From assembly GCA_950106755.1 (NCBI GenBank), contig OX467089.1:23355345-23419344 (forward strand): a stretch of 64,000 bases of DNA, written 5' to 3'. The notes under the pieces were generated by a model that ran no database searches, was not told where the DNA came from, and worked only from the letters and a program-made list of their open reading frames with translations. Origin of the DNA: Climacium dendroides (Eukaryota; Streptophyta; Bryopsida; Hypnales; Climaciaceae). Below, piece by piece: positions 36,496-47,526 of this stretch. The first letter of the stretch is position 1. Every line of letters starts with the position of its first letter. Both the position numbers and the translations under genes were made by a program.

Positions 36496-36700
36496 TTTAG
36501 AGATGGGTAATCCACAATCTCTAAATGTCAAGGTTGTTTTCAAAAAGGGCGGTGAACCGCTCACAATCGAGAAAAAACTTTGTCGAGAAAAAATAATACT
36601 AGTTTAGAGGAGGGTAATCCGCAACCCCTAAACACTTCAGAGTTTTCAAGAAGAGGGGTAATCTACACTCTATCAAGAAAAAATCAAGTTCTGGTATTAG
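36496..36700 (-). other. Duplicated stem-loop region in the chromovirus leader
   Basis: Between the priming site and gag, a unit of about 105 bp is repeated. In each unit an outer stem (TTTAGAG.../...CTCTAAA on the plus strand, 36496-36525 and 36603-36632) encloses GGGTAATCC. A second stem follows (around GGGCGGTGAACCGCTC near 36547, and AGAGGGGTAATCTACACTCT at 36652-36671). The position suits an RNA packaging or dimerisation signal. The function is inferred. Confidence 0.6.
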
Positions 36701-36820
36701 TTTTTCCGCTTGGTTGTATCAAAAAACAAGAATTAGAATAGGCCTTGAACAAAACTAAAACTTGTCCGTTTGCTAGAACAAGAAAATCTAAAAAAAACTT
36801 TGCAAGCAAAGTTTTGAAAG

Positions 36821-36832
36821 CAGTCTCGACAA
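36821..36832 (-). promoter_or_regulatory. Putative self-priming primer-binding site
   Basis: Two bases inside the 5' LTR the sense strand reads TTGTCGAGACTG. It lacks the TGG start of a tRNA-type site. It is the exact complement of CAGTCTCGACAA in the LTR, just where the TATA box predicts transcription to start. Confidence 0.6.
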
Positions 36833-36834
36833 AC

Positions 36835-37305
36835 TGTTACGGACGGCAAGGAGAACAAGACAAGATAAGTTTCTAGAAACAAGATTGCTATTAGAGTCAA
36901 GAAGAGTACAAGGCTAGAATTTGAATAACAAGAATAACACTCAAGAGATATGTTGTCGAGACTGAGGACTACCTCAGTCTCGACTCCTTATATACTACTA
37001 CCTAAGAGGTTCTTCTGGAACTCTATGGAGGCTTCTAGAACTCTATTGGAAACTTCCAATGCAATATACCATCTTCTATAATACTATGGAAGCTTCCGGA
37101 ACATTATAGAAGCTTTCGGAACACTATGGAAGCTTCCGGAATACTATGGAAGCTTCTGAAACACTATGGAAGCTTCCGGAATACTATGAAAGTTTCTGGA
37201 AGACTCTTAGAAGACTATAGAAGTTTGTGGAAGCTTGTGGAAGTTTCTAGAAGGTACTAGAAGACCATGGAGAAGCTTAGAAGGTCCTAGAGTGTCCATG
37301 ACAGA
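36835..37305 (-). repeat. 5' LTR (471 bp)
   Basis: In sense it begins TGTCATGG and ends CCGTAACA. It has five full minisatellite units (37088-37187). By eye it differs from the 3' LTR at eight positions outside the minisatellite, all transitions. Confidence 0.92.
36955..36994 (-). promoter_or_regulatory. LTR TATA box and start-site hairpin
   Basis: On the sense strand TATATAAGG (36986-36994) is followed by the perfect hairpin GTCGAGACTGAGG - loop - CCTCAGTCTCGAC (36984 to 36955). Counting about 31 bases from the TATA box puts the transcript start at the 3' arm, at or next to AGTCTCGACAA. Confidence 0.65.
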
Positions 37306-37310
37306 GGGTC
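37306..37310. repeat. Target-site duplication GAGGG (right)
   Basis: Exact match to 30702-30706. Confidence 0.9.
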
Positions 37311-37794
37311 CCTTTATGAGCCCCGTACCTTATTTTGGAGAGCCCTTACTAAAATTTTCAGTTGTATGAGAGCTTAGGTAGTTGGAGAAGGCAATCAAGG
37401 CATAACATTAGCTTCAAACAACTAGGCATCAGATTCCAACCTTGCAAAGTCTAATAAGGAAATGAGAAGTGGATGTAGACAACAATCATGCAGCAAGGTG
37501 ATGAAGAAAATGTACGAGTCTTTTTTAAGAACATGTGGACTTAAGTATTGCTAGAATATTTTGCACTAAAAGAGGAGGTTTTCTATAATAGTTTGATTTC
37601 CAATGAGTGCTTTTGGATTTTTTTTAAACCAATCTTTCCCATGGTACCAAAATGGATGATTTCCATGGTCACCAGACCATCTTTTAAGAGTTAAAGGCAT
37701 AATCATGGAGGGATTGGAAGCTTGCCTTTCTTAGGACTGCTACAAATGAGGCTTATAACTATCCCCTTTATGAATAGCACAAGCCCCCTTTTAA
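37311..37794. other. Host flank right of the LTR element
   Basis: Contains at about 37610-37695 a fragment ending TTTTAAGAGTTAA. It is alignable by eye to 55380-55470, which ends CCTTTAAGGGTTAA, so it is probably another piggyBac-type terminus. No gene. Confidence 0.4.
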
Positions 37795-38728
37795 CCCCTA
37801 AAGGCAAAGTATTTGTTGAACAAAAAATTGAAAATCTAGGTAGGTTTTTGTGAAGACAATGTTGGTTTGATGTTTACAAAATTTTGATGCAAAGCGTGAA
37901 CATGTAACCCCTTAGTGGAAATAAAAAATTTCTTCTAATTAGATCCCCAAGTCACAAGTTATGCACACTTAAATTTTTTTGGCAACTTGGGCAATTTAGG
38001 CATCTCTTGTAGAAGTGCTCATCAACTTTTGAAATTTGGCATGAGTGTAAACAATAAAATTTGGCATACAATTGTCCAAAAAAAATTTACTCTCAAATCA
38101 CATTCTAAGAGGAACTAAACTTTGGTAGCTATGGCAAAGCAAGTTCAGGAAAAAAAAATTCTTCTAACTTCAAGCCCTATTATCTTGCAATCTAAGGACT
38201 CAAAGTTTTTAAAATTTATTCCACACATTCCAAATGTTTGTCTCTAACTTTTCATTGCTTGGATTTCAAATAAAAAGTTTCTTCATTGTATAAGAAATCA
38301 TCAAAAAATGACTAGTGTATTGCCCTTAATCTCTTTACATTGCAAGGTGAATTACAGGAAGCTAGCTTCTATATTTCTTTTAGAAATTTTTGTGAGTGAA
38401 CTTCATATCATATAATTACAAGTGGTCAAAATACCCACTTTTGTATAGGGCAAAAATTTTATTTCAAGAGGGCTCAAAGTCTATTGCCTCTATTTCAAAG
38501 GAACGAAAAAGATTTATTTTTTATACTTCAAATGCTATTATCTTTCAATCCATGTAGTCAAAGCGTGAGTCAAAGGGCTGAAAAATTATCCACACATTGC
38601 CTTAATTTTTTAATGCACTTTCATAAGGATAGAATTTTTTTAACTCTAATTTTGGATTTTGGCCAATGCATCAAAAATTGGCAATTTTAGAGTTTTCTTC
38701 TTCCAAAACACCCTCTAGCCTTTAGGGA
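37795..38728. mobile_element. piggyBac-like non-autonomous element, copy R
   Basis: Left end TTAA (37791-37794) then CCCCTAAAGGCAAAG. Right end is CTAGCCTTTAGGGA then TTAG, a one-base variant of TTAA; its complement TCCCTAAAGGCTAG matches the left end. The sequence is an inverted copy of 27677-28429. No coding capacity. Confidence 0.6.
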
Positions 38729-38732
38729 TTAG

Positions 38733-40380
38733 GTCTACCAATGGTCACATTTTGGAACTTCATGTAATAATTTTCGTATGTCCAAATGCTTCTTTTGGGT
38801 TTATCCATATTTGTTTCCAAGCTATATTTATATGGGTTTTGCTAGCCCTATGGTCAAGAATAGAAATCTTTGAAAATCCATAAGTAATTTTACCTTGCAC
38901 CTTTCAAAAAAAAATATTAAATCCATAGAAATCTTTGAAAATCTATAGTAATGCTTCAAAAATATTAAATCACTTGGATTACATTTGGCATGTGAAGAAT
39001 GAAGTAAAAATCTTTCTAACCACTAAAAATCATTAGAAAATACCACAAACTTGCATTACGAGCACCTTACTCAATCTCTTTCTTTGAGATTATGGGAAAA
39101 AAATTCCTAAGTTATATAATGTCATGTATTGTATCTAGGGGTTGAATTCAATGGGTCCTATATAAAATCATTTTTATTATTGAATTTTCATTTGTTAATT
39201 GAATTTAGAGTTTATGAATCCTACATTTATAACATTCAGTAGCCTACAACTAGATTGTACTTTCCCCAACAAAATGACGTGGAATATTCTACATCCAATA
39301 ATGGCTATGATGGTAAGGGCCATCATTTTCGTTGTTAAGTTTTCATTTGTTAATTCGATTTAGAGTTTATGGATCCCATATTTGTAACATTCAGTAGCCT
39401 ACAACTAGATTGTTTTTCTCCCATTAAAATGATGTGGAATATTCTACATCCAATAGTGGCTATGAAGATAAGGGCCATTAAGCAAGAGACTAGTTAGTAC
39501 TGTACCCACATAGCATCCTCTACACTTTGGTGTCAAACATTTAATTAAAGTATAAAAATGAGCTTCAATATTTTCAAATATAAATTTGAAATATTCAACT
39601 AAAAACTCAAAAAAAATCCATTCAATAGTCACCTCATAGAGCTTCAAAAGTCACATACTATTTGAGCAAAAAATGAAAAGACAAGCTTTTTATACAAGTG
39701 GGGTGGTAGGAGCTAAAATAACTAATGTGGAATATGTTAGCTTCATCTTCCAAAACTCATTTGAAATTTAAAGTCTTCAATCAAAAGTTTTGGACAAATT
39801 TCAAAGGAGAGCTGGAAGGAACATTTTTTGACATTTTCAAACATCCCCTTTGAATTTTGTCTGTACCTTTTCATTAGAAACTCTAAATCACAAACAAATT
39901 TTTGGAAATGAAATTTTATCTTGATTTCTAAATTTTTTATAACTCATAGGTTTTTAGAAAATTATTCTACTATGACAAAATGAGGTCTAAATTCTACTTT
40001 GAACACACCTCCTATGTTTTGACAATGAGTGGTCAAGCTCTCATCTTCAAATTTAGTATCCCATACCCTTTTGAGGATTCATGGCAAACAATAGAATTCT
40101 CTTCAAAAACAACCTCTCTACCCTTTGTTCCCATGAAATGTCAATAAAGCAATTCCTTCATTTTGCCATCATAATGAAGCTTGATAGGAGATGGTTAAAT
40201 GATGAATTGATATTTGATTCAATAGATTCTTTGGATTTTTGGCAAATCATTGTTACATTTATTTGTAGATTTGGTTGTTTGGTCCTAAATTTTTTTTTAA
40301 AGTGGCATACTATAAATATTCTACCAATATCCTAGTATTGTAGCCTACTTTAATTCTCTATTATACGCTACAAATAAATT
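38733..40380. other. AT-rich stretch with an internal short repeat
   Basis: A segment of about 150 bp around GGCTATGATG/GAAGATAAGGGCCAT is repeated at about 39170-39325 and 39340-39480, including AGTAGCCTACAACTAGATTG. No gene. Confidence 0.5.
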
Positions 40381-42020
40381 GTGGATGAGGACTTGAGAGA
40401 AGAAAAGGAAACCTCTAAAAGCCTTCACAACACTAGCACAATTTTAGAGGGATGGAGGTTGACAAGCCCAAACTTGTCAGAATTGGCAAATTTCACTAAA
40501 AAAAATTGTTACCTAAAGGCTAGTGAATGTTATGTTTGGAAGGGTTCAAAATATTTCATGATGTTTAGTAGTATCAGTTTTTATCACCAATGCCAATAGA
40601 TTATGATTGCTATGTTATTTATGAACAAAATATTCTTATCCAACTATCTAATTAACTTTTTTCTTCTAAAGCATCATTGAAAGATGATAAAGGATTAATA
40701 AAAAATGCTTTCTATATGCTCATATGTTAATGCAAATTGTCGGTGGGAGCCTTACCTTGTATTATTATGTCTCGATGAAAAAGATTAAAAATCATTTTGT
40801 AAATTTTTAAAAATAGTTTTAAAATTAAAAATCCAGCTTGCAATATTCCAAATCACAAAATTTTAGCTTATAAAATTATGTAGTTCTCCCTTTGTCCTAG
40901 AATGATCTTCCGGTTCCCCTTCATTTTATTTGTTCTGAAACAATCTTTTTGGTTGGACATTGTAATTGGAAGAAAAGGTTGCATTGGTGGCAGTTCTTAG
41001 AATGATTGCATTGGGAATGAATGAAGTAAACAAAGACTTAAGCCGAGGCAAAGATTCAAGTTCAAAAAGATCATTTTGGGATGTAGGGAATACAAATTTT
41101 GTTGGCTCTGGAGTTTGGATGGAAGGAGATGAGGCTTTGCATTAGAGGGACTCACCTTTAGCTCTTGGATTTTTTACATTTATAAAGCATTGACCTTGGT
41201 ATGTGTGTGTCTCTCTCTCTATATATTGATTTTTATTTTTTATCATTGTTTTTTTAGAATTAAGATTATTTTCATTAACCTTTAAAGTTCCAAAGACTTT
41301 TTTTCATCAATAATCACTCAAAACTGCCATTTCTATTGCAAAGAGCAAAAAAGTTTAAGAATTGTTTTTTTTATATAGGATCTTACACCAAACTATTACA
41401 AAAATGTGTGAAAGAAATTCAAAAACTTTGACCATGTAGATTGCAAGATATTTTCATTTAAATGAAGAAAACAAGTTTTTTGGCACTTTACTTACTTAGA
41501 TTTTTTGGCTTTGATTCTTTTTAATTAAAATTTTTTGCGCTAATGATTTTGAATTTCTAATTTTTCATATCATAGAATTGAGTTGAGATTTAGGGGGGGA
41601 AAAAAAAAAGAAAAAACACACTTGATTTTCATTCTTAAGAAAATTGTTAAGTAAAAATAAATTTCAGTATATAGGTATATATTTTACAAAATTTGGGCAT
41701 TGTCACCCAATATCAAAATCTCTATACAAAACTTCTAAAACTTTTTTTTTGAAGATTTTTGTTAAAGGAAGGATGAGTGTATGAATGTTTCTTACATGTC
41801 TATGCAATCGAATTTGAAAATTCATCACCAATGTTTATCAATCAATTATCATATAAAGTCAAGAATATTAAACTAAATAATTTATAAAAATTGGATTTTG
41901 TTTTTTTGAAACTAAAATTGGTATACTTAATTGATATTGTATAAAAATTGAATGTTAATTATGCAAAACAAAAAATGCCAATTGTATTCTATATTATGCA
42001 AAAAAAATTGAATGGTAGTA
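40381..42020. repeat. Dispersed repeat, block order B-A
   Basis: 40381-41630 (block B) matches 57130-58400, and 41680-42020 (block A) matches 56740-57090. The two blocks are in opposite order in the two places. Block B carries a Stowaway-like MITE in both copies. No coding capacity. Confidence 0.7.
40886..41090. mobile_element. Stowaway-like MITE, copy 1
   Basis: Ends CTCCCTTTGTCCTAGAATGA and (complement) TTCCCTACATCCCAAAATGA; right flank TA, left flank degenerate. CTCCCTC-type ends with a TA duplication are typical of Stowaway (Tc1/mariner) MITEs. Confidence 0.6.
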
Positions 42021-43445
42021 TGCAATTTGTAAGATTATTGGACCTATAGTATTAGAAGGTTTTCTAATGTGAAAAACATGATGGAAATCACAACAACAAA
42101 TAAGGTAAATCAGCCTATAATAAGCAAAATGACTAATTTGCCTTGTTTGGCATTCATTTGTTGAATTATTTTTCTTAAATTCCATTTAAAGGCAAATATA
42201 AAAAATAGAGAGAATAATTGATTTTTTTGACTAAGTATGAATTTGTTATGATTTTTTAAATTGTGTTGCACAATTGACCCAAAAGAATCTCTAGATTATC
42301 CCCAAACCAACAATAGTACATTTATAATAGTCATCTTATTCATCCATAGTAGTCACAAATTCACAATATTTTCAAACATGGACACAACATAAAGGCTTAA
42401 AAAATCACTTCCTATGATGAATTTACACTCAAAAGGTGGAAGTTCCTATTGCAATCATTAATCACTCCATCACCGTCACCTAAGACTTTGGTTGTAGATA
42501 TTAGCTCAATCTAATGGAGCCCAAATTCCATTTATTGAAAAACTCTCTCATAGGTTGATGCAAGACTATAATAATGGTTCCCTAGGTGTCTTTCATTGGT
42601 GGTTTGCCTATCATAGGTTGGTTTATCTTATTGCTAACCTTGAGTGATGGGACAATTTGTACATTGGAGTGGTAAACTTACAACAAACAATCTTAGGTAT
42701 TGAGTCCTACGTACTTGTAAATTTCTCGGCAAATTTAGCTAGTCAAATGTTCACACTAGATATTAGCAAAGAGAATGCGCTTAGACATAACACTATCCAA
42801 AGTTTTAAGGAAAAAAAAAAGACTTTCAAAGAGTGGTTAGGTTAGATAGGAAATTTTCAACATACAATAAAGTTTAGATTCTTAATTAGAGAAGTTTTGT
42901 GTCAGCAAAACTCCAATCCAACTACCTTATCATATAGAATTGGTGATGATAGAAGGTAAATTTATTGAATTGGTTTGAACCCTCACTTAAATTTTGAGGC
43001 CTTAGAACTCATTTACCAACTATAATAATATTGGGTGAGAAAGATCCATAAGATTGGCAAGAATTTTTATATATTCTAAATAAATAAATAAGGTTCAACA
43101 AAACTACTATTAGACAAATTACTATTAAACTTAGATATCATTTTTGTCCATCAGAGTTGTGTATTGTTATACCATAGACTTCATATTCTTCATTCATATG
43201 TAATCAACCAATGTTTTTGTGAGAGTCTTGGTCTTTCTGAAGACACTTTAAACATACACATATATAATACTTTAAAAATTTCAAAAATTCACAAGATTCA
43301 CAAAATAACTTCAATTATTCATTTATTCATTTAATTATTTATTCTTAAAAATTCATGATGTTCATTTATCTACTACTACTTGAGTAGTAGAAAACAACCT
43401 CTAATCATAATTTTGACTCTATCCACACACAATATCTTGAATGAA
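42021..43445. other. AT-rich stretch, nothing recognised
   Basis: No gene or element boundary could be supported. Confidence 0.4.
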
Positions 43446-43762
43446 GGGGAATTTCATTAAAATGGCAGTATTCCATGTGCCATTTTCAGACCGCGTAGTC
43501 TCAACCGTAAAAGTACCATCTAGGACAAATATAAAATTTAGAGATCTCAAACTTTTCTAAATTTCATAAATCTAGGACTAGTATAGATTTCAAACTACAC
43601 GATCTACATTGTAAGAGGGACATTTAGGACAGATGTAGGCTTCAGACATCTAGAAAAGATACAAATTTCAAGCATCTAAGATGTTTGTACATTTTAGACC
43701 ACCCAATTTGAACTATGAAAACTACCACAGTAGAAGAATGGTGCCATTTTAGTGAAATTATC
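43446..43762. mobile_element. MITE, AATTTCATTAAAATGG family, copy 2
   Basis: Ends GGGGAATTTCATTAAAATGG and (complement) GGATAATTTCACTAAAATGG. The inside carries repeated TCTAGGAC/TAGATTT phrases. No coding capacity. Confidence 0.65.
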
Positions 43763-43837
43763 CATAATGATTTTAGATCTTCCTACCTCATGTGTATAGA
43801 GGTCCACCCTAATAAAACCCTCCTAATTTCTATCGCC

Positions 43838-44090
43838 TACACAAAATAGTGAAATTAGGTATCCTTAACAATTAGGTTGCCTCACTCAAGAAAGTTACCT
43901 CATGACACACCACTTGTTCAGGTGGAGGCACAAACAATTCTCTAAACCTGAGCCATGAACCAGTGCACCAACCAATGCAACACACATGGTTCCCACATTA
44001 CTGCATCCTTCCATAGTAACAATACATATTTGTATAGTGTAGAATGCCGAGAAATTAGTGTGGGGCAACCTAATTTCACTATTTTGTGTA
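43838..44090. mobile_element. 253-bp MITE with 23-bp inverted ends
   Basis: TACACAAAATAGTGAAATTA plus GGT at 43838-43860 is the exact complement of 44068-44090. Inside the ends, AATTAGGTTGCCTCACTC and the complement of GTGGGGCAACC continue the similarity. I could not fix a target duplication. Confidence 0.7.
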
Positions 44091-44526
44091 ACAACGAATA
44101 GCAAGGTCGTTTTTTTGGGTGATAAATTGGCAAAGCAATTTAGGCGGATTCAACGAAGGCTTCCGTCTCAGTCGTCACCACCAACTACTCGTTGGGTATA
44201 GAAATGCCTGGGCCGTAAGCAAACTGGCAATCACTGGAAGTCAGACTACTAGTCAAGGACTGAAGGAGTCTTTCTATTCCATGCAAACAACGCGCTGTTG
44301 CCACAAGGCGGCGCCCTGGCTTGTGTGTCAACCTTACTTGTGGTCAATACCAATCCTAAAGCAGCTGGTAGTTAGAGACGCCATTGTCGCTGAATGGACT
44401 AGGCAATTGCAAATTGCAAAGCAGGTCAAGTTATCAACAATAATGGCGCTGGTCAGGACGTACCATGTCATAGACGGCAAAGTTGGTATCAGGCCTTTTT
44501 TTTTTTTTTTTTTTTTTTTACTTTAT
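44091..44526. other. Unique stretch ending in a T run
   Basis: GC-richer than its surroundings. The ORF at 44119-44541 has no recognised domain and runs into a T homopolymer of about 19 bases (about 44500-44519). Confidence 0.4.
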
Positions 44527-44843
44527 GGCCAATTTTGTTAAGATGGTGATATTCCTTTACTTTGACAGTTTTTACAGTTCAGAGCGGGCGGTATGAAGTG
44601 TACAAACGTCCTAGATGTCCGAAATCTATACCATTATTAGATGTTTGACATCTATACTTGTGATAGATGTCACTTTTACAATTCACAATGGACGGTTTGA
44701 AATCTATAGTAGTCATAGATTTCTTAAATCTATAAAAGTCCAAGATTCTTGAAAACTATACCTAGCCTAGATGTTACTTTCACAATTTAGAACGGGCGGT
44801 CTGAAAGTGGCACATGGAATGCTACCATTTTAATGAAATTGCC
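44527..44843. mobile_element. MITE, AATTTCATTAAAATGG family, copy 3
   Basis: Left end is decayed (GGCCAATTTTGTTAAGATGG); right end (complement) is GGGCAATTTCATTAAAATGG. Three internal copies of a TTTAGAACGGGCGGTCTGAA-like phrase lie near 44578, 44684 and 44776. Confidence 0.55.
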
Positions 44844-47526
44844 CATCTTTTTGAGAAAGTGACAAGATGGTGACTACTTAAAATTTGGTGAAGCATTGTA
44901 TTTCTACATTCATTTAGGACCCAAAAAACACTTTTCAATCATATTCATGCAATTTTTCATCCAAATTTGGGAACTTCACCCACATTTTGAATAGAAATGG
45001 GAAATTTTTGGAGAAAACAAATTGCTTTTCTAGGGTAAAAAGTAGAAATTTATTTTGAAATGGTGCAATGTGGCCTGTGGTGTAAAAAAAAAGGGTTGAT
45101 TGGTATTGATCAATGATTATTCTTGATGACTTGACCCACTTTGCAATTACGCGACATAATGTCGATGTAGAAGAGTTAAGCCATTTGACTTCTATCGGAT
45201 TGCGTAACCAATCAAAACATGCCACAACAGCCAAAGCCTTGTGCATTTAGATTATGTGGAGTGGATCCACACTCACTCAGTTGCAGGTAGTAGAAATTTC
45301 TCTCACTGCTAGACCAATCTTCATGGAGAGTTCAATTTCACTGAGTCCATGTTCGAGACAGCAGGGCAGTCGTTGCACCATTCGTGCAAGCCGAGGCGGA
45401 GCCTGGACAGAGAAAAGGAGAAGTTCTACTTCATACCCACCCTATTGAAAATTTGCACAAGCCGCAAAAAGCGACCATTATCAGTCTTAATCTGCCTCTT
45501 CTTAACCATTACCCAATCCAATGGGAGAATGGGAGGCCCACGAGTCCACGATAGAAAAAATGCAATGATGCTTTGTATGTACGATGCTTTGTACGCTAAG
45601 GGTCACGCTTACAGTTGTGCAAGTGAACCAGCCGAATGCGGTCATCCAGGCAAGGGTGAATGTAAAAAAAGATCCTATTTTGTGCTTGGTTAATCTATTT
45701 CCTACACCTCTCCTACTTTTTGTGGGCCTCTGATTGCAAATATGAACTCCAAATTTGCAAATTTTGTCATGCGTGGCAAATAAAAAGTTCCTGTGTTTTC
45801 CCCGGTCAGCGATAAAACGCGGGGGCAAAACGGTCCCGGAATTCGGGTCGTTGCTCAAGTACGAGCGCGACCGGTCAAATGGGCATTTCTGAGAATGCGG
45901 GGTCGCTATTTCAAGAAATCAACTCACAACTACGTTGTTGAGATTGAAAATAGATCCAATAGCTCGAAGATTCTATAATTTTCAGTGAATATATTCACCA
46001 TATACCGTACCTGATCTGCCAATCCATCGCCACGTGTGGCTGGGCCTTCAACTGTGTAAGCTTGACATTTTTCCTTTTCACTTAAGTCTCTGCCATTCCT
46101 ACTCTCCCTCTCTTCATGGACACTAGTTCCCAGGACAATCTATGAGTGGCCTTGTACGTACCAGCAAGCATTCGCAATCTTCCTTAGAACGGGTGTTTTG
46201 TGACTGCAACTATCTGCAAAGCTTCAAAGTTTCTGTGCATTCAATGTCGACGTTTCGATGGTGCAGATCCGGGTGGTGCAGTGGCGCACTTTCTCAAGGC
46301 TAAGATTCAAGCAGGGCAATGCAGTTTTCCTGATCGATTGTAAAGCTTGCTCTTGGCTTGCAGTTTTCTGGTGCTGGGCATGATGCTGGAATTGGCCGAA
46401 ACTTGATGCAAGATGTTGAATCTGTGTAGAGTACGGAAAGATTGCAAAGAAAGAATCTTTTGCTTGGTCAATAGCTGGCAAATAGTATGCAACTTGATAC
46501 CAGTGATTTTCTCCTCCACTCACTAGACTGATTAGATCTCCGCTTCTTTGGCTATGGCGGATGGGAGCTCTTTTGGCAAAATCCCAGTACGAGGGGATCC
46601 GAGTGTAACGTCGTCTGCTTGCAATCTGTCGGTAAGATTCCCACTATCTGTATGCGCTTCGTGAACTTCAGTATAACTTGTTTCATTCGGAAGCTTTTTA
46701 GCCCCTGCGTGAAGTGTTGACTGCAATTTGTGACAAGATTGTGCCGTTTAGAATCGTACTGAGCATGTAATCTAGGTTAGATTCACGTTTCAGTTGCTTC
46801 CTGGACTCTCGTGCTTTTGATTCCTCCTGTGGCTTTAGTTCCCAGAGTTACTCGAGTAACGAACCATTACTGTAGAGGATACATAGCCCTTTGGACCCAA
46901 TTTCCGGTATAAGGGAGTAGAGGATACTGTTCGCGTCACTATTAAGCATTTTAGACGCGAGGGCTTGATTTTTGGGAGATTTATAGCGCTGTGGACGGAG
47001 AGATCACGGTGGGTACCAAACTTAGAGCCAAATCTGTTGAGATCAAATTTTTATCCCTGTTCCAATTCAAAGTGGGAGGGTTGTCTAGAACTTCACTATA
47101 AGTGATAGAAGGGAATCCCATTTCTATTCAAACATCGGTGGTCATAGAAATTTGGCCAATTCATGTTTACTGCACTTGCTTTATGTCAGTCCAACCTAGT
47201 GTACGAATAGATGAGTTGCTGTCGGTAATAGGGATGAACTTACGATTCAAAATCAGGTTCCTGACTTCCTAACGCGTTTAGTGGCCTTGTACACTTTGAT
47301 TCCATTCACTTGACTGAGGCTTAATTTGACTGTTTTTCTCTCCGTGCAGACTTGCTAGAGTTTAAAATTATGCTTCCCATACTGGCTTGGTTTCTCAGTA
47401 AACTACAGCTCACTACCTTGGCGAAGATCAAACCTAACGGTCTTGGAGCCCCGCACCAAAGCCATTTCTGATGCTCCACAGCTCTTTGATTTTAGTATAA
47501 GATCCCGAGACGGAAAGAAGGTCACG
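44844..47526. other. Upstream region of the lectin receptor kinase
   Basis: Base composition rises towards the gene, with a CpG-rich patch at 45800-45900 and a G-box CACGTG in GCCACGTGTGGC near 46031-46042. Minus-strand ORFs at 46224-46523 and 46532-46726 have gene-like composition but no domain I recognise; they could be a pseudogene fragment. An acceptor-like CTCCGTGCAG at 47341-47350 may mark a 5'-UTR intron. Confidence 0.35.

Larger units (their letters stand above)
30707..37305 (-). mobile_element. Ty3/gypsy chromovirus, complete, nonsense-inactivated
   Basis: A 6.6 kb element on the minus strand. The order is 5' LTR (36835-37305), self-priming site, leader, gag, pol (protease, reverse transcriptase, RNase H, integrase, GPY/F, chromodomain), an extra ORF, polypurine tract and 3' LTR (30707-31335). 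A perfect 5-bp target duplication flanks it. By eye the LTRs differ by 8 transitions and no transversions over about 360 bp outside their minisatellite, so insertion is fairly recent. The chromodomain style and the priming arrangement resemble Tf1/sushi/Tcn1-type chromoviruses more than the common seed-plant clades; this placement is inference. It copies itself by reverse transcription in cytoplasmic particles and integrates in the nucleus. Confidence 0.92.

Noticed and set aside
36821..36834. Conventional tRNA primer-binding site next to the 5' LTR
   Set aside because: No TGG start and no match that I recognise to initiator Met or other tRNA 3' ends.
44119..44541. 140-codon ORF as a gene
   Set aside because: No domain, runs into a T homopolymer, and is hemmed between two MITEs.
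45254..45858. ORFs in the GC-richer DNA upstream of the receptor kinase
   Set aside because: Overlapping frames on both strands, no domain, no splice logic.
47443..47526. N-terminal extension of the receptor kinase
   Set aside because: It would start at TTG and bury the signal peptide; the ATG at 47527 gives a normal secretory start.
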